Shown here one piece after another: positions 63,738 to 64,000 of a stretch of DNA of 64,000 nt. The notes below the pieces were generated by a model that saw nothing but the letters and a program-made list of their open reading frames with translations, made no database searches and was not told the DNA's origin. The stretch is from Parvularcula marina. GTDB taxonomy: Bacteria; Pseudomonadota; Alphaproteobacteria; Caulobacterales; Parvularculaceae. How positions within the stretch are numbered: the first letter of the stretch is position 1; the number at the start of each line of letters is the position of its first letter. The stretch covers positions 186,001 to 250,000 of the forward strand of contig NZ_QUQO01000001.1 in assembly GCF_003399445.1 (NCBI RefSeq). Direction: 5' to 3'. A program made the position numbers and the translations under genes.

Positions 63738-64000
63738 TCAGTCCTTGTCGCCGACAAGCGTCCATAGGGCCGCCGACTGACCGACCAGCTTGATGAAGCC
63801 GGTCGCTTCCTCCGCCGTCCAGTCTGCCGCCTGCGCATAGGTCGCCCCATCTCGGCGAAGGAGGTAGTCGGAGGTAATCTCGACCGCATCGACCCTTCCG
63901 CCGCTGGTCATCAGCGTAACGTTGCCGGTGACCCTTTCCTGCGTTGAGGTGATGAAATCTTCGATCTGTGAACGGAGGGGGTCGAAATAGCCGCCATCAT
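63738..64000 (-). CDS. argG: argininosuccinate synthase, C-terminal part (runs off the window)
   Basis: About 87 C-terminal residues are in the window, reading GGYFDPLRSQIEDFITSTQE, then RVTGNVTLMTSGGRVDAVE and ending TLVGDKD. The pattern of an aromatic-Pro stretch followed by the helix and VTG is that of the ArgG C-terminus. The enzyme joins citrulline and aspartate. The stop at 63738-63740 is 6 bp before the deacetylase start. Its 5' part and any argF-type gene lie beyond base 64000. Confidence 0.85.
   Translation of the reverse strand, partial: DGGYFDPLRSQIEDFITSTQERVTGNVTLMTSGGRVDAVEITSDYLLRRDGATYAQAADWTAEEATGFIKLVGQSAALWTLVGDKD

Noticed and set aside
1-64000. tRNA, rRNA, CRISPR, prophage, transposase
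   Set aside because: I looked in every intergenic gap; none exceeds about 205 bp and none shows a cloverleaf, repeat-spacer pattern or mobile-element gene.

Overview
The window is about 60% G+C and reads as a stretch of chromosome from an alphaproteobacterium. The family mix supports this: a TIGR02300 zinc-ribbon protein, an HdaA-like DnaA regulator beside ppk/ppx, a bifunctional acetylglutamate synthase/kinase of the Maricaulis/Xanthomonas type, and a UbiK/Lgt/MidA cluster. A member of the Maricaulales or Parvularculales would fit, but I cannot fix the genus. Coding density is very high and many genes overlap by 4 bp, so most of the window is organised in translationally coupled operons. I found no rRNA, tRNA, CRISPR array, prophage or insertion sequence, and no gene-free stretch longer than about 205 bp.

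Layout. 1-7.8 kb (minus): moxR, a DUF58 gene, a BatA/DUF4159 gene and a membrane GATase-like gene, then an unrecognised protein and the start of xerC. 8-15 kb: sppA with its terminator; DUF1285, Nudix and cca in 4-bp-overlap coupling; a family 2 glycosyltransferase; an acyl-CoA ligase. 15-24 kb: a small membrane protein, AsmA with a small partner, PBP1A, a peroxiredoxin/2OG-dioxygenase fusion, prfB with a programmed +1 frameshift, a second small membrane protein and the TIGR02300 protein. 24-32 kb: aroA, a Kef-type antiporter, a fatty acid hydroxylase, then prs, pgeF, midA and lgt on the minus strand. 32-35.5 kb: ubiK, a YbjN gene, and a three-gene probable metal-handling operon ending in a paired inverted repeat. 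35.6-42.7 kb: proC, a deacetylase, a phosphatase, xseB, dxs, a small accessory gene, tlyA and an rRNA uracil methyltransferase. 42.7-46.8 kb (minus): purM, purN, a hydrolase-OsmC fusion, chorismate mutase and two thioesterases in one run. 47-53 kb: DUF2066, HdaA-like, ppk and ppx. 53-60 kb: rnd, a TonB-dependent receptor, an M20 peptidase, selO and a very acidic exported protein. 60.4-64 kb (minus): an arginine operon read argG, argE-like, argBA, argC.

The most notable items are these. The arginine operon resembles the Xanthomonas N-acetylcitrulline route. The HdaA-like gene seems to need a CTG start to include its clamp-binding motif. The operon at 33-35 kb encodes a Met-rich exported beta-barrel-like protein between a Cys/His exported protein and a PepSY membrane protein. 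The peroxiredoxin-dioxygenase fusion has a degenerate peroxidatic motif. One exported protein is about 44% Asp/Glu. Three small genes near 50% G+C sit between or within housekeeping blocks. Nothing here is clearly a wholly new system; the 33-35 kb operon is the best candidate for undescribed function.
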